The notes: a model not told the origin generated them from the sequence alone. Shown: positions 25,876 through 34,183, numbered from the stretch's first letter. The stretch: DNA of 64,000 nt from an uncultured Clostridia bacterium (GCA_945876755.1 CAMCPM010000002.1:62001-126000); one strand, 5' to 3'. Numbers and translations: made by a program.

Positions 25876-26421
25876 TCAAATACCGGAAATTATGTCCTCG
25901 TAATATTTTTTCAGTTTTTCCGCAAGTTTATTCAGCAAAGCAGCTGCTTCCGATTTTAATGCGCTGTTGGCATAAAACCCCTTTTCGGCAAGAACTGCCG
26001 CTTCCTTGGCGTACTCGACCGCTTTTGCGGCGTCGCTGTCTGCGGTTTCCTCCGCAAGCTTCAGATAACAGCGTGCCTTTACCGCAGAAATTTCGTCCGA
26101 CAACGGAGAATTGTCGTCAATGCTGTCAAGACTCATGACCGCTGCACGGTAATTTCCTTTAGCAAAATGCTTTTTTGCGGAGATAAGCGCTTCGGTTTCG
26201 GGAAAAACGCAGTCACTTTCGTTTTGCGGCATAAGTGTTGATATCGGGATATCCAGGACTGAAGCAAGATATTCCAGCGTTTTCAGCGATGGAACAGCGC
26301 TTCCGCTTTCAATCTGGCTCAGCATATTCCGTGTAATAAAGCTTCCGACCACTTCGCTTTGCGTCATTTTTTTGGCAATTCGGGCTTCCTTTATGCGTCG
26401 TCCACGTTCTTCGGGGGTCAT
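25876..26421 (-). CDS. XRE-family transcriptional regulator with helical (TPR-like) C-terminal domain
   Basis: The 181-residue protein carries an XRE helix-turn-helix in residues about 8-62 (GRRIKEARIAKKMTQSEVVG, then NMLSQIESGSAVPSLKTLEYLA). Residues about 75-181 are all-helical, with Ala-rich repeats resembling TPR, a common ligand or partner-binding part. Its promoter carries the palindrome GTAAATATAATTTAC right after the -10, and two promoters reading the other way carry GTAAATGATATTTAC at the same place, so it very likely represses itself and both neighbours. AAAGGAG precedes the ATG. Confidence 0.85.
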   Translation of the reverse strand: MTPEERGRRIKEARIAKKMTQSEVVGSFITRNMLSQIESGSAVPSLKTLEYLASVLDIPISTLMPQNESDCVFPETEALISAKKHFAKGNYRAAVMSLDSIDDNSPLSDEISAVKARCYLKLAEETADSDAAKAVEYAKEAAVLAEKGFYANSALKSEAAALLNKLAEKLKKYYEDIISGI

Positions 26422-26440
26422 GCGTCTGCTCCTTTCTTCG

Positions 26441-26455
26441 GTAAATATAATTTAC
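26441..26455. promoter_or_regulatory. XRE operator 1 (own promoter)
   Basis: GTAAAT-ATA-ATTTAC, 6-bp arms, 3 bp downstream of the minus-strand -10 box. It matches operators at 26562 and 26746. Confidence 0.75.
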
Positions 26456-26458
26456 TAT

Positions 26459-26487
26459 ATTGTAGCACAGCTTTTCAACTTTTTCAA
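26459..26487 (-). promoter_or_regulatory. Promoter of the XRE operon
   Basis: On the minus strand TTGAAA (26487-26482), 17-bp spacer, TACAAT (26464-26459), with the operator just downstream. Confidence 0.7.
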
Positions 26488-26531
26488 GAGGGTAAACCAA
26501 ATTTATTTTCAGAAATAATGTTTAATTTTAC

Positions 26532-26560
26532 TTGACAGTACGCTTTTGTATGCGTATAAT
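26532..26560 (+). promoter_or_regulatory. Promoter of the 39-residue membrane peptide
   Basis: TTGACA (26532-26537), 17-bp spacer, TATAAT (26555-26560): a consensus sigma-A promoter. Confidence 0.85.
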
Positions 26561-26561
26561 A

Positions 26562-26576
26562 GTAAATGATATTTAC
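26562..26576. promoter_or_regulatory. XRE operator 2
   Basis: GTAAAT-GAT-ATTTAC, starting 1 bp after the -10 box, over the expected transcription start. Confidence 0.78.
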
Positions 26577-26608
26577 CTAATAAATATATCAAAAAGGACG
26601 GGGCAATT

Positions 26609-26728
26609 ATGTTTATATTGACGGAAGCTTTTTATACAGCGGTATTTTTGTGTTTTACGGCAATTTTTATGCCCAACGGATTGATTTTAATGTATATTTT
26701 TATTAAAAGGTACTTGACAAATCGTTAA
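26609..26728 (+). CDS. Small membrane peptide of the XRE regulon
   Basis: This 39-residue frame starts at ATG 26609 and stops at 26726-26728. It reads MFILTEAFYTAVFLCFTAIF and continues through PNGLILMYIFIKRYLTNR: nearly all hydrophobic with a basic tail, enough for one or two membrane helices. It has its own consensus promoter and XRE operator, and AAGGACGGGG 12-16 bp upstream as a ribosome site. Its 3' end overlaps the -35 box of the NfeD promoter. I know no homologue. It may be a toxin-like, sensor or flotillin-partner peptide; the position and promoter are what make it credible. Confidence 0.6.
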   Translation: MFILTEAFYTAVFLCFTAIFMPNGLILMYIFIKRYLTNR

Positions 26729-26742
26729 TATGAGGCTATAAT
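26714..26742 (+). promoter_or_regulatory. Promoter of nfeD-flotillin
   Basis: TTGACA (26714-26719), 17-bp spacer, TATAAT (26737-26742): a consensus sigma-A promoter. Confidence 0.85.
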
Positions 26743-26745
26743 GTA

Positions 26746-26760
26746 GTAAATGATATTTAC
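26746..26760. promoter_or_regulatory. XRE operator 3
   Basis: GTAAAT-GAT-ATTTAC, identical to operator 2, starting 3 bp after the -10 box. Confidence 0.78.
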
Positions 26761-26786
26761 ATCAATGCCAAAAAGGGGGGCTTTTT

Positions 26787-27461
26787 ATGGCTGAATGGTG
26801 GGAAAGTCTTTCAACTCTTATGAGAATTTTATATTGCATTGCCGTTCCTGCAACGTTGATTCTGCTTTTGCAGACTATACTGTCTATCTCCGGCTTTGGC
26901 GACGACGGCGATATAAATCTCAGCGATACAAGCGGAATTGATATGGGGGGGACCGATGTCGATATTTCGGCAGATGTTGACGCAGACATCGGAACGGATT
27001 TCGATTGTCCCGAGGGTGACGGCGATTTGCCCTATCATGTCCATGCGGATTATGCTCCGCTTCAGCTTTTTACCGTTCAGGGAATGGTTGCATTCTTTGC
27101 GGTGGCGGGCTGGGTGGCAATTGCTGCTGTAAGCGGTGGAATTCCTGCCGTGGGTGCAATTCCTCTTGGAGTAATTGCAGGTTTCTTTGCAATGTTCGGG
27201 GTGGCGAAGCTTGTTCAGATAAGCAAAAAGCTTACCGAGAACGGTACTGTTGATTTCCGCAACGCCATTGGAGAAACTGCTACTGTGTATATTCCTGTTC
27301 CGCCCGCAAACGAGGGTGAGGGAAAGGTCACACTTACTTTGCAGGGACGTTTTATGGAATGCAGCGCTGTTTCAAACGAGCGTGAGCTTCTTAAAACGGG
27401 AACCGTTGTGCGTGTTACCGATTTAAACGGCGAAACTCTTGTTGTCGAGCGTGAACAGTAA
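26787..27461 (+). CDS. NfeD-like membrane protein (YuaF type)
   Basis: The 224-residue protein has an N-terminal helix (about residues 10-33), an acidic extracellular loop rich in Asp and Gly (about 38-80), two more helices (about 95-145) and a C-terminal beta-rich OB-fold (from about 155: IGETATVYIPVPPANEGEGK) as in NfeD. NfeD proteins are partners of flotillins and stomatins in membrane microdomains; the Bacillus pair is yuaF-yuaG. The flotillin gene follows 44 bp downstream. The Asp-rich loop is longer than I expect for YuaF and may bind cations. Confidence 0.82.
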   Translation: MAEWWESLSTLMRILYCIAVPATLILLLQTILSISGFGDDGDINLSDTSGIDMGGTDVDISADVDADIGTDFDCPEGDGDLPYHVHADYAPLQLFTVQGMVAFFAVAGWVAIAAVSGGIPAVGAIPLGVIAGFFAMFGVAKLVQISKKLTENGTVDFRNAIGETATVYIPVPPANEGEGKVTLTLQGRFMECSAVSNERELLKTGTVVRVTDLNGETLVVEREQ

Positions 27462-27505
27462 TGTCTGCGCTTTACATAAATATATGGAAATTGGGAGGTA
27501 ATTAA

Positions 27506-29137
27506 ATGGAAAATATTGAAACATTGATAGCGATATGCGTGATCGTCGTTGTGCTTTTTGCGGCGGTTGCGGCAATTCTTTCGCGGTACAGAAAGTGTCC
27601 ATCGGACAAAATTATGGTAATTTACGGTAAGGTTGGAACCGATAAAAACGGTCAGGCAAGAAGCGCCAAGTGTATTCACGGCGGCGCGGCTTTTATTGTG
27701 CCTGTTATCCAGTCGTTCCAGTACCTTGACCTTACGCCGATATCTATTAACGTTGACCTTAAAAATGCTCTTTCAAAGCAGAATATCCGTGTTGACGTTC
27801 CCTCCCGTTTTACGGTAGGTATCTCCACTGAGCCGGGCATTATGCAGAATGCTGCTGAACGTCTTCTCGGTCTGAAAATGATGGAGATCCAGGAGCTTGC
27901 AAAGGATATTATTTTCGGTCAGCTTCGTCTTGTAATCGCTACAATGGAGATCGAGGAGATAAATACCGACCGTGACAAATTCCTTGTTGCGGTATCCAAC
28001 AACGTTGAAATTGAGCTGAAGAAAATCGGTCTGCGTCTTATCAACGTTAACGTAACCGATATCAACGACGAGTCGGGATATATTGACGCTCTTGGTAAGG
28101 AAGCTGCTGCAAAGGCTATCAACGACGCCAAAAAGAGCGTTGCCGAAAAAGACAGAGACGGTGCTATCGGTGAAGCAAATGCACGCAGAGACCAGCGTAT
28201 TCAGGTCGCTGCTGCAAACGCTACCGCTATTGACGGTGAAAATGAGGCTAAAATCTCAATCGCTCAGTCAGAGGCTATCCGCAGACAGAAAGAGGTTGAG
28301 GCTGACGCAAAGGCTACAAATGATGCAAAAATTGCAGTTGCTATGACGAGCCGTGACGGTGAAATTGGTCAGGCAAACGCATTGAAGGAACAGCGTATTC
28401 AGGTTGCTGCTGCTAATGCTGCTGCAATTCAGGGTGAAAACGACGCTAAGATCTCAATTGCTCAGTCCGAAGCAAAACGCCGTGAAAAAGAAGCCGAGGC
28501 TCTCAAAATGGCTACCGCAGCAGAGGCTGTACAGTCTGCAAAGGCAAAGGAAGAAGCTTATTCTGCACAGCAGGAAGCTGAAAGCAAGCGTGCTGAACTG
28601 GAAATGGCTACTCAGAAGGCTGACGTTATCGTAAAAGCTCAGATCGAAAAGGAAAAAGCCGAGATCGCTGCCGAGGCTGAGGCTGAAGTTCTTCGCCGCA
28701 AGGCTCGAGGCGAAGCTGACGCTCTGTATGAAAAAATGGCTGCCGAGGCTCGCGGTGCGCAGGAGATACTCCAGAAGCAGGCAGAGGGTATGAAAGCACT
28801 TATCGAAGCTGCCGGTGATGCGGATTCTGCCGTTAAAATGGTCGTTGCTGACAAGCTTGAAGAACTTATGCGCATTCAGGTGGACGCTATCAAGAATATC
28901 AAGATCGACAAGGTCACTGTCTGGGACGGCGGCAAAAACGGTGACGGAAACACCGCTACTGCTGATTTTATCTCCGGCATGATGAAATCCGTTCCGCCTC
29001 TGAATGAACTGTTCAAGCAGGCAGGAATGGAGCTTCCTGCACTTCTCGGCAAGGAGCTGGAAGCTGACGGAAAGCAGGAGAGCGTTCCTGAAAAGGCTGA
29101 GGAAGCTGCTGTACCAGAGCCCGCTGAACAGGAGTAA
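27506..29137 (+). CDS. floT: Flotillin family protein
   Basis: The 543-residue protein has one N-terminal membrane helix (about residues 5-26), an SPFH/band-7 domain (about 35-205) and a long coiled-coil tail rich in Ala, Glu and Lys. Flotillins build membrane microdomains and help respond to envelope stress. The tail contains a 66-residue duplication: residues 218-283 and 284-349 repeat the pattern DG-IG-AN-...QRIQVAAANA-AI-GEN-AKISIAQSEA. GGGAGG precedes the ATG. The tail after about residue 510 is acidic and low-complexity. Confidence 0.92.
   Translation: MENIETLIAICVIVVVLFAAVAAILSRYRKCPSDKIMVIYGKVGTDKNGQARSAKCIHGGAAFIVPVIQSFQYLDLTPISINVDLKNALSKQNIRVDVPSRFTVGISTEPGIMQNAAERLLGLKMMEIQELAKDIIFGQLRLVIATMEIEEINTDRDKFLVAVSNNVEIELKKIGLRLINVNVTDINDESGYIDALGKEAAAKAINDAKKSVAEKDRDGAIGEANARRDQRIQVAAANATAIDGENEAKISIAQSEAIRRQKEVEADAKATNDAKIAVAMTSRDGEIGQANALKEQRIQVAAANAAAIQGENDAKISIAQSEAKRREKEAEALKMATAAEAVQSAKAKEEAYSAQQEAESKRAELEMATQKADVIVKAQIEKEKAEIAAEAEAEVLRRKARGEADALYEKMAAEARGAQEILQKQAEGMKALIEAAGDADSAVKMVVADKLEELMRIQVDAIKNIKIDKVTVWDGGKNGDGNTATADFISGMMKSVPPLNELFKQAGMELPALLGKELEADGKQESVPEKAEEAAVPEPAEQE
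28151..28546 (+). repeat. Tandem 198-bp duplication inside the flotillin gene
   Basis: Two units of about 198 bp (starting near 28157 and 28355) encode two copies of a 66-residue segment. The stretch CAGCGTATTCAGGT occurs in both, 198 bp apart. Confidence 0.8.
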
Positions 29138-29192
29138 AAATAACGATGTATGTCCCTCGTTTCTGTGAGGGGCGGCAATACAGAAGTGTTAC

Positions 29193-29235
29193 AAAGCCGC
29201 TTTTGATGTTTGTGTCAAAAGCGGCTTTGCGTTTC
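29193..29235 (+). terminator. Terminator of nfeD-flotillin
   Basis: A perfect 14-bp stem AAAGCCGCTTTTGA/TCAAAAGCGGCTTT with an 8-nt loop, followed by GCGTTTCTT. Confidence 0.8.
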
Positions 29236-29319
29236 TTGTGTAATTGGCATTTCTTGGAGCTGTGTAATAATTTATTCCTCGTATTTTGCAAGATAAATTA
29301 GAATTTATTTTATTTGTAT

Positions 29320-29392
29320 GTAGGGGCGGAATCTATTTCCGCCCGTGGTTTACAGATGATTTATATTCGGGCGGATATGGAATCCGCCCCTA
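29320..29392. repeat. Nested GC-rich inverted repeat (REP-like)
   Basis: Arms at 29320-29345 and 29368-29392, each itself a small hairpin (GGGGCGGAA...TTCCGCCC and GGGCGG...CCGCCCC), ending in GTAGGGG and CCCCTAC. Elements with this GTAGGGGCGG signature are dispersed in many clostridial genomes. Confidence 0.65.
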
Positions 29393-29459
29393 CAATATAA
29401 TTTTATCATAGTACGCTAAACTATAATTTATTACATACTAACCTCATCAAGTAGAAAAA

Positions 29460-29499
29460 GTAAAAAAATTCCGTCAAGATCACAGGTCTTGGCGGAATT
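29460..29499 (-). terminator. Terminator of spo0A
   Basis: On the minus strand AATTCCGCCAAGA pairs with TCTTGACGGAATT (one mismatch) and is followed by TTTTTTTA. Confidence 0.85.
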
Positions 29500-29564
29500 A
29501 GTTTTATTACATGATAATTTCTAATAGGAAAATTATGTAACAAAAAACAGGCTTATTCACATTG

Positions 29565-30356
29565 TTAGCGTGAGACTTTTTCTCTTTTGTTTCCCGAAAG
29601 CTTAAATCTAAGACGAAGATTATCAGTAATGAGCGCAATAAATTCCGAGTTTGTCGGCTTGCCTTTTCCAACGCTTATGGTATATCCAAACATTCCGTTA
29701 AGTACGTCCACGTCGCCCCTGTCCCATGCGGTTTCAATTGCATGACGGATAGCACGTTCAACCCGTGAGGCTGTTGTATCAAAACGCTGTGCAACGGACG
29801 GATAGAGCAATTTTGTTACGCTTTCGAGCATTTCGTCATCGTTCAGCGCAAGAATAATGGCTTCACGCAGATAATGATAACCCTTTATGTGTGCAGGAAT
29901 TCCGATTTGGTGTATAATGTCGGTCACGACCATTTCTACACGGGGGGAATCATCGTTTATTTCCGAAAGGTTTTCAACAGATGTTAAACGGATTCTCCCG
30001 ACAGTGCTGAGGAATGATTCGGCGTCAAATGGTTTAAGTATAAAATATGCATTGGAAAATTCCATTATCTCTTTTTCAACAAACGCATTTCTGTAAAGTG
30101 ATGACACGATGAAGAAAGGTTTTTTACCGGAACTGTCGGCATTGACTTTTCTGATAAGGTTTACTGCATCTATTCCCGGCATGACCGCTTCGCACAGAAC
30201 GATATCAGGCTGAAATTCGCTTATAGCGGCAAGAACGGCATTTCCGTCGGCATTGCAGGTTTTAAAGCTTATACCTGAAACTTCAAGGTTCCTGTAGAAT
30301 GATTCTCCGTAGCTGCAGATATCTTCACAGATCAATAGTTTGGAATTATTTGACAT
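29565..30356 (-). CDS. spo0A: Spo0A homologue with degenerate receiver
   Basis: The 263-residue protein has the Spo0A DNA-binding domain in residues about 145-258: [35 protein letters not shown], and [18 protein letters not shown], all hallmarks of Spo0A. The receiver (1-122) keeps Glu10-Asp11, the serine switch residue and YFILKPFD with its lysine, but the phospho-acceptor Asp56 is Glu ([10 protein letters not shown], codon 30191-30189). Known Spo0A is activated by phosphorylation of this Asp and then controls sporulation and stationary-phase genes. Glu may mimic phosphate or end phospho-control. AAGGAGG precedes the ATG. No Spo0F, Spo0B or KinA-type gene lies nearby. Confidence 0.9.
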   Translation of the reverse strand: MSNNSKLLICEDICSYGESFYRNLEVSGISFKTCNADGNAVLAAISEFQPDIVLCEAVMPGIDAVNLIRKVNADSSGKKPFFIVSSLYRNAFVEKEIMEFSNAYFILKPFDAESFLSTVGRIRLTSVENLSEINDDSPRVEMVVTDIIHQIGIPAHIKGYHYLREAIILALNDDEMLESVTKLLYPSVAQRFDTTASRVERAIRHAIETAWDRGDVDVLNGMFGYTISVGKGKPTNSEFIALITDNLRLRFKLSGNKREKVSR

Positions 30357-30388
30357 ACTGATTACCTCCTTAAGTTTTTACATTTTAT

Positions 30389-30417
30389 ATTTTATCACAA
30401 AAGATAATGGAAATCAA
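30389..30417 (-). promoter_or_regulatory. Promoter of spo0A
   Basis: On the minus strand TTGATT (30417-30412), 17-bp spacer, TAAAAT (30394-30389), 32 bp before the ATG. Confidence 0.65.
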
Positions 30418-30729
30418 TACCATTTGACAAAAAAACTTGAAAAAAATTACAAAATATTTCAATAAAAATATGTATAATTTAACAATATAAAACTTTTTAT
30501 TACATTTTTTATCAAAATATAGGTGCTGTTAAATCGTTTGTATGATTATATTAAAATGCCTTTATTTATGAAATACTAAAAAAATTGATGTTTAAAATAT
30601 AAATACAGCTTTGAATCAAAATTGTAACAGTTATAAATATAAAAAATACGGGGATATTCGTTTAATAACACGAATATTGTATAATTTAATATAAATTGTT
30701 GACATTCATTTAAATCTGGGTCAGGGTAC

Positions 30730-30758
30730 TTGAAAAAATTATAATTATAATGTATAAT
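30730..30758 (+). promoter_or_regulatory. Promoter of the amino acid importer
   Basis: TTGAAA (30730-30735), 17-bp spacer, TATAAT (30753-30758), 41 bp before the start. Confidence 0.75.
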
Positions 30759-30799
30759 ATAGCTTGTTATTTTAAAATACACAGAAGGAGTAATATATT

Positions 30800-31537
30800 A
30801 TGAAAATTTCTAAGGTTATTTGCGGTGTTCTCGCTTCCGCAATGGTTCTTGCTTTTGCAGGCTGCGGAAAGTCGGAAAAAACTACTCTTGTTATGGCTAC
30901 AAACGCTGAGTTCCCTCCATATGAGTATCGCGACGGCGACAAGATCGTAGGCATTGACGCTGAAATTGCAAAGGCTGTTGCTGATGATATGGGCCTTGAA
31001 CTCGTTATCGAGGATATGGCTTTCGATTCAATTATTGCTGCTGTTCAGTCCGGCAAGGCTGATATCGGCGTTGCAGGCATGACCGTAAGTGAGGACAGAC
31101 TTGCAAGCGTTAATTTCTCCGACCCTTACACAACTGCTGCCCAAGTAGTTATCGTTAAGGAAGGCTCTGCTATTGCTTCTCCTGCTGATCTTACCGGAAA
31201 AAAAGTCGGCGTTCAGCTTGGTACAACAGGCGATATATACGCAGGTGACATTGAAGACGCTTCCGTTGAGCGTTTCAACAAGGGCTTTGAGGCTGTACAG
31301 TCGCTTCTTCAGGATAAAATCGACGCTGTAATTATCGACCGTGAGCCTGCAAAGGTGTTTATCTCCGAAAACGAGGGACTTATTATCCTCGACGAGGAAT
31401 ACACAATTGAGGATTATGCGATCGCTATTTCAAAGGACAATACAGAACTTCTTGAAAAGGTAAACGCTTCTCTTGCAAAGCTCAAGGAGTCCGGCAGACT
31501 TCAGGAAATCATTGACAAGTACATTACTGCCGAGTAA
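30800..31537 (+). CDS. Polar amino acid ABC transporter binding lipoprotein
   Basis: The 245-residue lipoprotein has lipobox FAGC (Cys22) and a family 3 solute-binding fold: TNAEFPPYEYRDGDKIVGID, ADIGVAGMTVSEDRL, and LTGKKVGVQLGTTGD. This family binds glutamine, cystine, histidine, arginine and relatives. It feeds the permease and ATPase that follow. A small hairpin at 31554-31578 lies before the permease gene and may lower its expression. The exact ligand cannot be told. Confidence 0.93.
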   Translation: MKISKVICGVLASAMVLAFAGCGKSEKTTLVMATNAEFPPYEYRDGDKIVGIDAEIAKAVADDMGLELVIEDMAFDSIIAAVQSGKADIGVAGMTVSEDRLASVNFSDPYTTAAQVVIVKEGSAIASPADLTGKKVGVQLGTTGDIYAGDIEDASVERFNKGFEAVQSLLQDKIDAVIIDREPAKVFISENEGLIILDEEYTIEDYAIAISKDNTELLEKVNASLAKLKESGRLQEIIDKYITAE

Positions 31538-31609
31538 TTTTGAAAGCACATAGGCGTGTGGGGCAGTGCTCTGCACGCTTTACTATTATGCTCTGAAAGG
31601 AATGTTTGA

Positions 31610-32311
31610 ATGACGGAATGGTTCAGTGAGTTTGCGGACAGATTCTACCGCAACTTCATTAAAGAGGACAGATGGCAGTATATAACCGATGGACTTCTGG
31701 TTACAATACAGATAACGGTTTTTGCGGTAATACTCGGTGTTGTTATAGGCTTTCTCGTTGCAATAATCCGTTCGACCCATGATAAAACCGGCAAGCTTAA
31801 AATTGCCAACGTTATCTGCCGTCTTTATCTTACAGTAATACGCGGTACTCCTGTTGTAGTTCAGCTTCTTATTATTTATTACGGAATTTTTGCTTCCGTA
31901 ACTATTGATAAAATGATCGTTGCGGTCATTGCATTCGGAATTAATTCAGGTGCTTACGTTGCGGAAATCGTGCGAAGCGGCATTATGTCCATTGATAAGG
32001 GTCAGTTTGAAGCAGGTCGCAGTCTCGGCTTCAACTATGCTCAGACTATGATATATATTATCATTCCGCAGGCGTTTAAAAATGTTCTTCCCGCACTGGG
32101 AAACGAGCTTATCGTTCTTCTGAAGGAAACCTCGGTTTCGGGTTATATCGCAATGGAGGATCTTACAAAGGGCGGCGATATCATCAGAAGCCGTACCTAT
32201 GACGCTATGATGCCTCTGCTTGCAGTCGCTGCGATTTATCTTACCGTAGTTATTATTCTCGAATTCCTTGTCGGAAAGCTTGAAAGGAGGCTGAGAAACA
32301 GTGACCACTGA
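31610..32311 (+). CDS. Polar amino acid ABC transporter permease (HisM/GlnP type)
   Basis: The 233-residue membrane protein has the family start [20 protein letters not shown], about five hydrophobic segments, and the EAA loop [21 protein letters not shown] near residue 128. It probably works as a homodimer, because only one permease gene is present. AAAGGAATG precedes the ATG, and its end overlaps the ATPase gene by 11 bp. Confidence 0.92.
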   Translation: MTEWFSEFADRFYRNFIKEDRWQYITDGLLVTIQITVFAVILGVVIGFLVAIIRSTHDKTGKLKIANVICRLYLTVIRGTPVVVQLLIIYYGIFASVTIDKMIVAVIAFGINSGAYVAEIVRSGIMSIDKGQFEAGRSLGFNYAQTMIYIIIPQAFKNVLPALGNELIVLLKETSVSGYIAMEDLTKGGDIIRSRTYDAMMPLLAVAAIYLTVVIILEFLVGKLERRLRNSDH

Positions 32312-33047
32312 TAACGTGCTTATTTCGGTAAAAGACCTTAAAAAGAAGTTTGATGGAATGGAAAACCACGCTTTGAACGGAGTTTCCATTGATATTCACC
32401 ATGGCGAGGTCGTATTTGTGGTCGGTCCCTCAGGTTCGGGGAAAAGCACATTTCTCCGCTGCCTTAATCTGCTTGAAGAGCCTACCGGCGGAACGATTCT
32501 TTTTGAGGGCGTGGATATTACCGACCCGAAAACCGATATAAATATTCACCGCCGTAAAATGGGTATGGTTTTTCAGCAGTTCAATCTTTTTCCGCATATG
32601 AATATTATGAAAAATCTTACGATAGCGCCAATGAAGCTTCTGGGAAAATCCAAAGATGAAGCCGAAAAAACTGCGATGGAGCTGTTGGAAAGAGTAGGTC
32701 TTGCAAACCGTGCGGACGCATATCCAAATCAGCTTTCGGGCGGTCAGAAGCAGCGTATCGCCATTGTACGGGCACTCTGCATGAAGCCGGATGTTATGCT
32801 TTTCGATGAGCCTACTTCGGCGCTTGACCCGGAAATGGTAGGCGAGGTACTTAACGTTATGCGTGAGCTGGCGGAAGAAAATATGACAATGGTCGTAGTT
32901 ACACATGAAATGGCTTTTGCAAAAGAAGTTGCAAGCCGTGTTATATTTATGGATAACGGATCTATCGTTGAAGAAAATTCTCCCGAAGAATTTTTCTCCA
33001 ATCCGAAAAGCGAAAGACTCAAAAGCTTTCTCAGCAAGGTTATATGA
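32301..33047 (+). CDS. Polar amino acid ABC transporter ATPase (GlnQ type)
   Basis: The 248-residue protein starts at GTG 32301 with AAAGGAGG upstream. It has Walker [10 protein letters not shown] near residue 43, Q-loop [12 protein letters not shown], signature LSGGQKQR and Walker [15 protein letters not shown], then the switch histidine VTHEM. It completes the importer with the two preceding genes. The operon continues, after a hairpin, into an AEC-type permease. Confidence 0.95.
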   Translation: MTTDNVLISVKDLKKKFDGMENHALNGVSIDIHHGEVVFVVGPSGSGKSTFLRCLNLLEEPTGGTILFEGVDITDPKTDINIHRRKMGMVFQQFNLFPHMNIMKNLTIAPMKLLGKSKDEAEKTAMELLERVGLANRADAYPNQLSGGQKQRIAIVRALCMKPDVMLFDEPTSALDPEMVGEVLNVMRELAEENMTMVVVTHEMAFAKEVASRVIFMDNGSIVEENSPEEFFSNPKSERLKSFLSKVI

Positions 33048-33054
33048 CATTGAA

Positions 33055-33090
33055 AACGTCCGAAATTTATTTTTTCGGACGTTAAATGTT
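33055..33090 (+). terminator. Hairpin terminator after the amino acid importer
   Basis: AACGTCCGAAA pairs with TTTCGGACGTT, with T-rich flank TTTTT in the loop side and ATGTTTTT after. It may partly end transcription before the AEC gene. Confidence 0.6.
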
Positions 33091-33108
33091 TTTGGTGGAG
33101 GCATAGAT

Positions 33109-34032
33109 ATGAATTCTGCAATAACTGTTTTATATCAGATTGTAATAATGTTCATTCTGATTTTATTCGGCTTCTTTCTGTACAAAAAAGGTGCATTTAC
33201 AAGACGCGGCTGCAATCAGCTTTCAAATTTTGTGCTTGGCACGGTTTGTCCTGTTCTGATTTTTACGTCATTTCAGAAAGACCTTGAGCCAAGGCTTATA
33301 AACGGACTGCTCATAGCTTTTCTGCTTTCGGCAGTTTCACATATAGTCCTTATTGCGCTTGGAGCAGTATTCTGTGGAAAACGCAGGGGTGAGGACGGCG
33401 GCGTTGAACGTTTCGCAATTGCATACTCAAACTGCGCATTTCTTGGAATACCGCTTATTGAGGCGGTTTACGGCACGGACGGTATCTTTTACCTTACCGC
33501 TTACATTGCCGTTTTCAATCTGCTTTCCTGGACTCACGGTATCATGACTATGACAAACCGCATGAATTTCAAGTCTGCTGTGAATGCTCTTAAAGCGCCT
33601 GCGGTGCTTGCAACATTTGCAGGGCTGATTTTCTTCTTCCTGCAAATACGTCTGCCGGATATCATAATGCAGCCGCTTAACTATATTGCTTCGCTGAATA
33701 CGCCCCTTGCAATGCTTATTTCCGGTATGACCATTGCCCGTTCAAATCTGAATTCGGCTCTTAAAAAGCCGGGAATTTACCTTACGGGATTTCTCAAGCT
33801 TATTGCAGGACCGCTTATTATCATGCTGCTGCTTATTCCGTTTGATATAGACCCTGTTGTGGCAAATACGATACTTATCTCGGCTGCGTGTCCGACGGCG
33901 ACTTCTACGATAATGTTTGCTGCAAAATACGGGAAAAATTCCGTTTATGCTTCGGAAATATTTGCTGTTTCAACGATTGCTTCTGCGGCAACAATGCCTC
34001 TTATAATGTTTATTGCTTCAAAATTTATCTGA
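33109..34032 (+). CDS. AEC-family (auxin efflux carrier type) membrane transporter
   Basis: The 307-residue protein starts MNSAITVLYQIVIMFILILF with GGTGGAGG before the ATG. It has about ten hydrophobic segments split in two five-helix halves, with the conserved N-(x)-CPTATST segment near residue 262 and NFVLGTVCPVLIFTSF in the first half. Bacterial members export or import small carboxylates such as malate or 2-oxo acids. It is likely co-transcribed in part with the amino acid importer. A longer frame starting at 32905 overlaps the ATPase gene and is not credible. Confidence 0.85.
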   Translation: MNSAITVLYQIVIMFILILFGFFLYKKGAFTRRGCNQLSNFVLGTVCPVLIFTSFQKDLEPRLINGLLIAFLLSAVSHIVLIALGAVFCGKRRGEDGGVERFAIAYSNCAFLGIPLIEAVYGTDGIFYLTAYIAVFNLLSWTHGIMTMTNRMNFKSAVNALKAPAVLATFAGLIFFFLQIRLPDIIMQPLNYIASLNTPLAMLISGMTIARSNLNSALKKPGIYLTGFLKLIAGPLIIMLLLIPFDIDPVVANTILISAACPTATSTIMFAAKYGKNSVYASEIFAVSTIASAATMPLIMFIASKFI

Positions 34033-34154
34033 AAATGCTTGCTGTATTTTAACAATAGAAGAAAATTCTGCTGTGTACGGCAGTATATTATGCTGTGAAA
34101 TCACGGAATTTTCAGTGCAAATCCGTATAAATTCACGGATTTTACGGGTTTTGC

Positions 34155-34183
34155 TTGACGTTTGTTTGCCGTTTTGGTATAAT
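34155..34183 (+). promoter_or_regulatory. Distal promoter of the pseudokinase gene
   Basis: TTGACG (34155-34160), 17-bp spacer, TATAAT (34178-34183). Confidence 0.65.

Larger units (their letters stand above)
29138..29564 (+). other. Gene-free region between flotillin and spo0A
   Basis: 427 bp with no credible gene. It holds the flotillin terminator, a nested inverted repeat of the GGGGCGG type, and the terminator of the converging spo0A gene, each listed separately. Confidence 0.7.
30357..30799 (+). other. AT-rich divergent region between spo0A and the amino acid importer
   Basis: 443 bp, very AT-rich, with stop codons in all frames. It holds the promoters of the two divergent operons, listed separately, and no other clear element. 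Confidence 0.7.
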
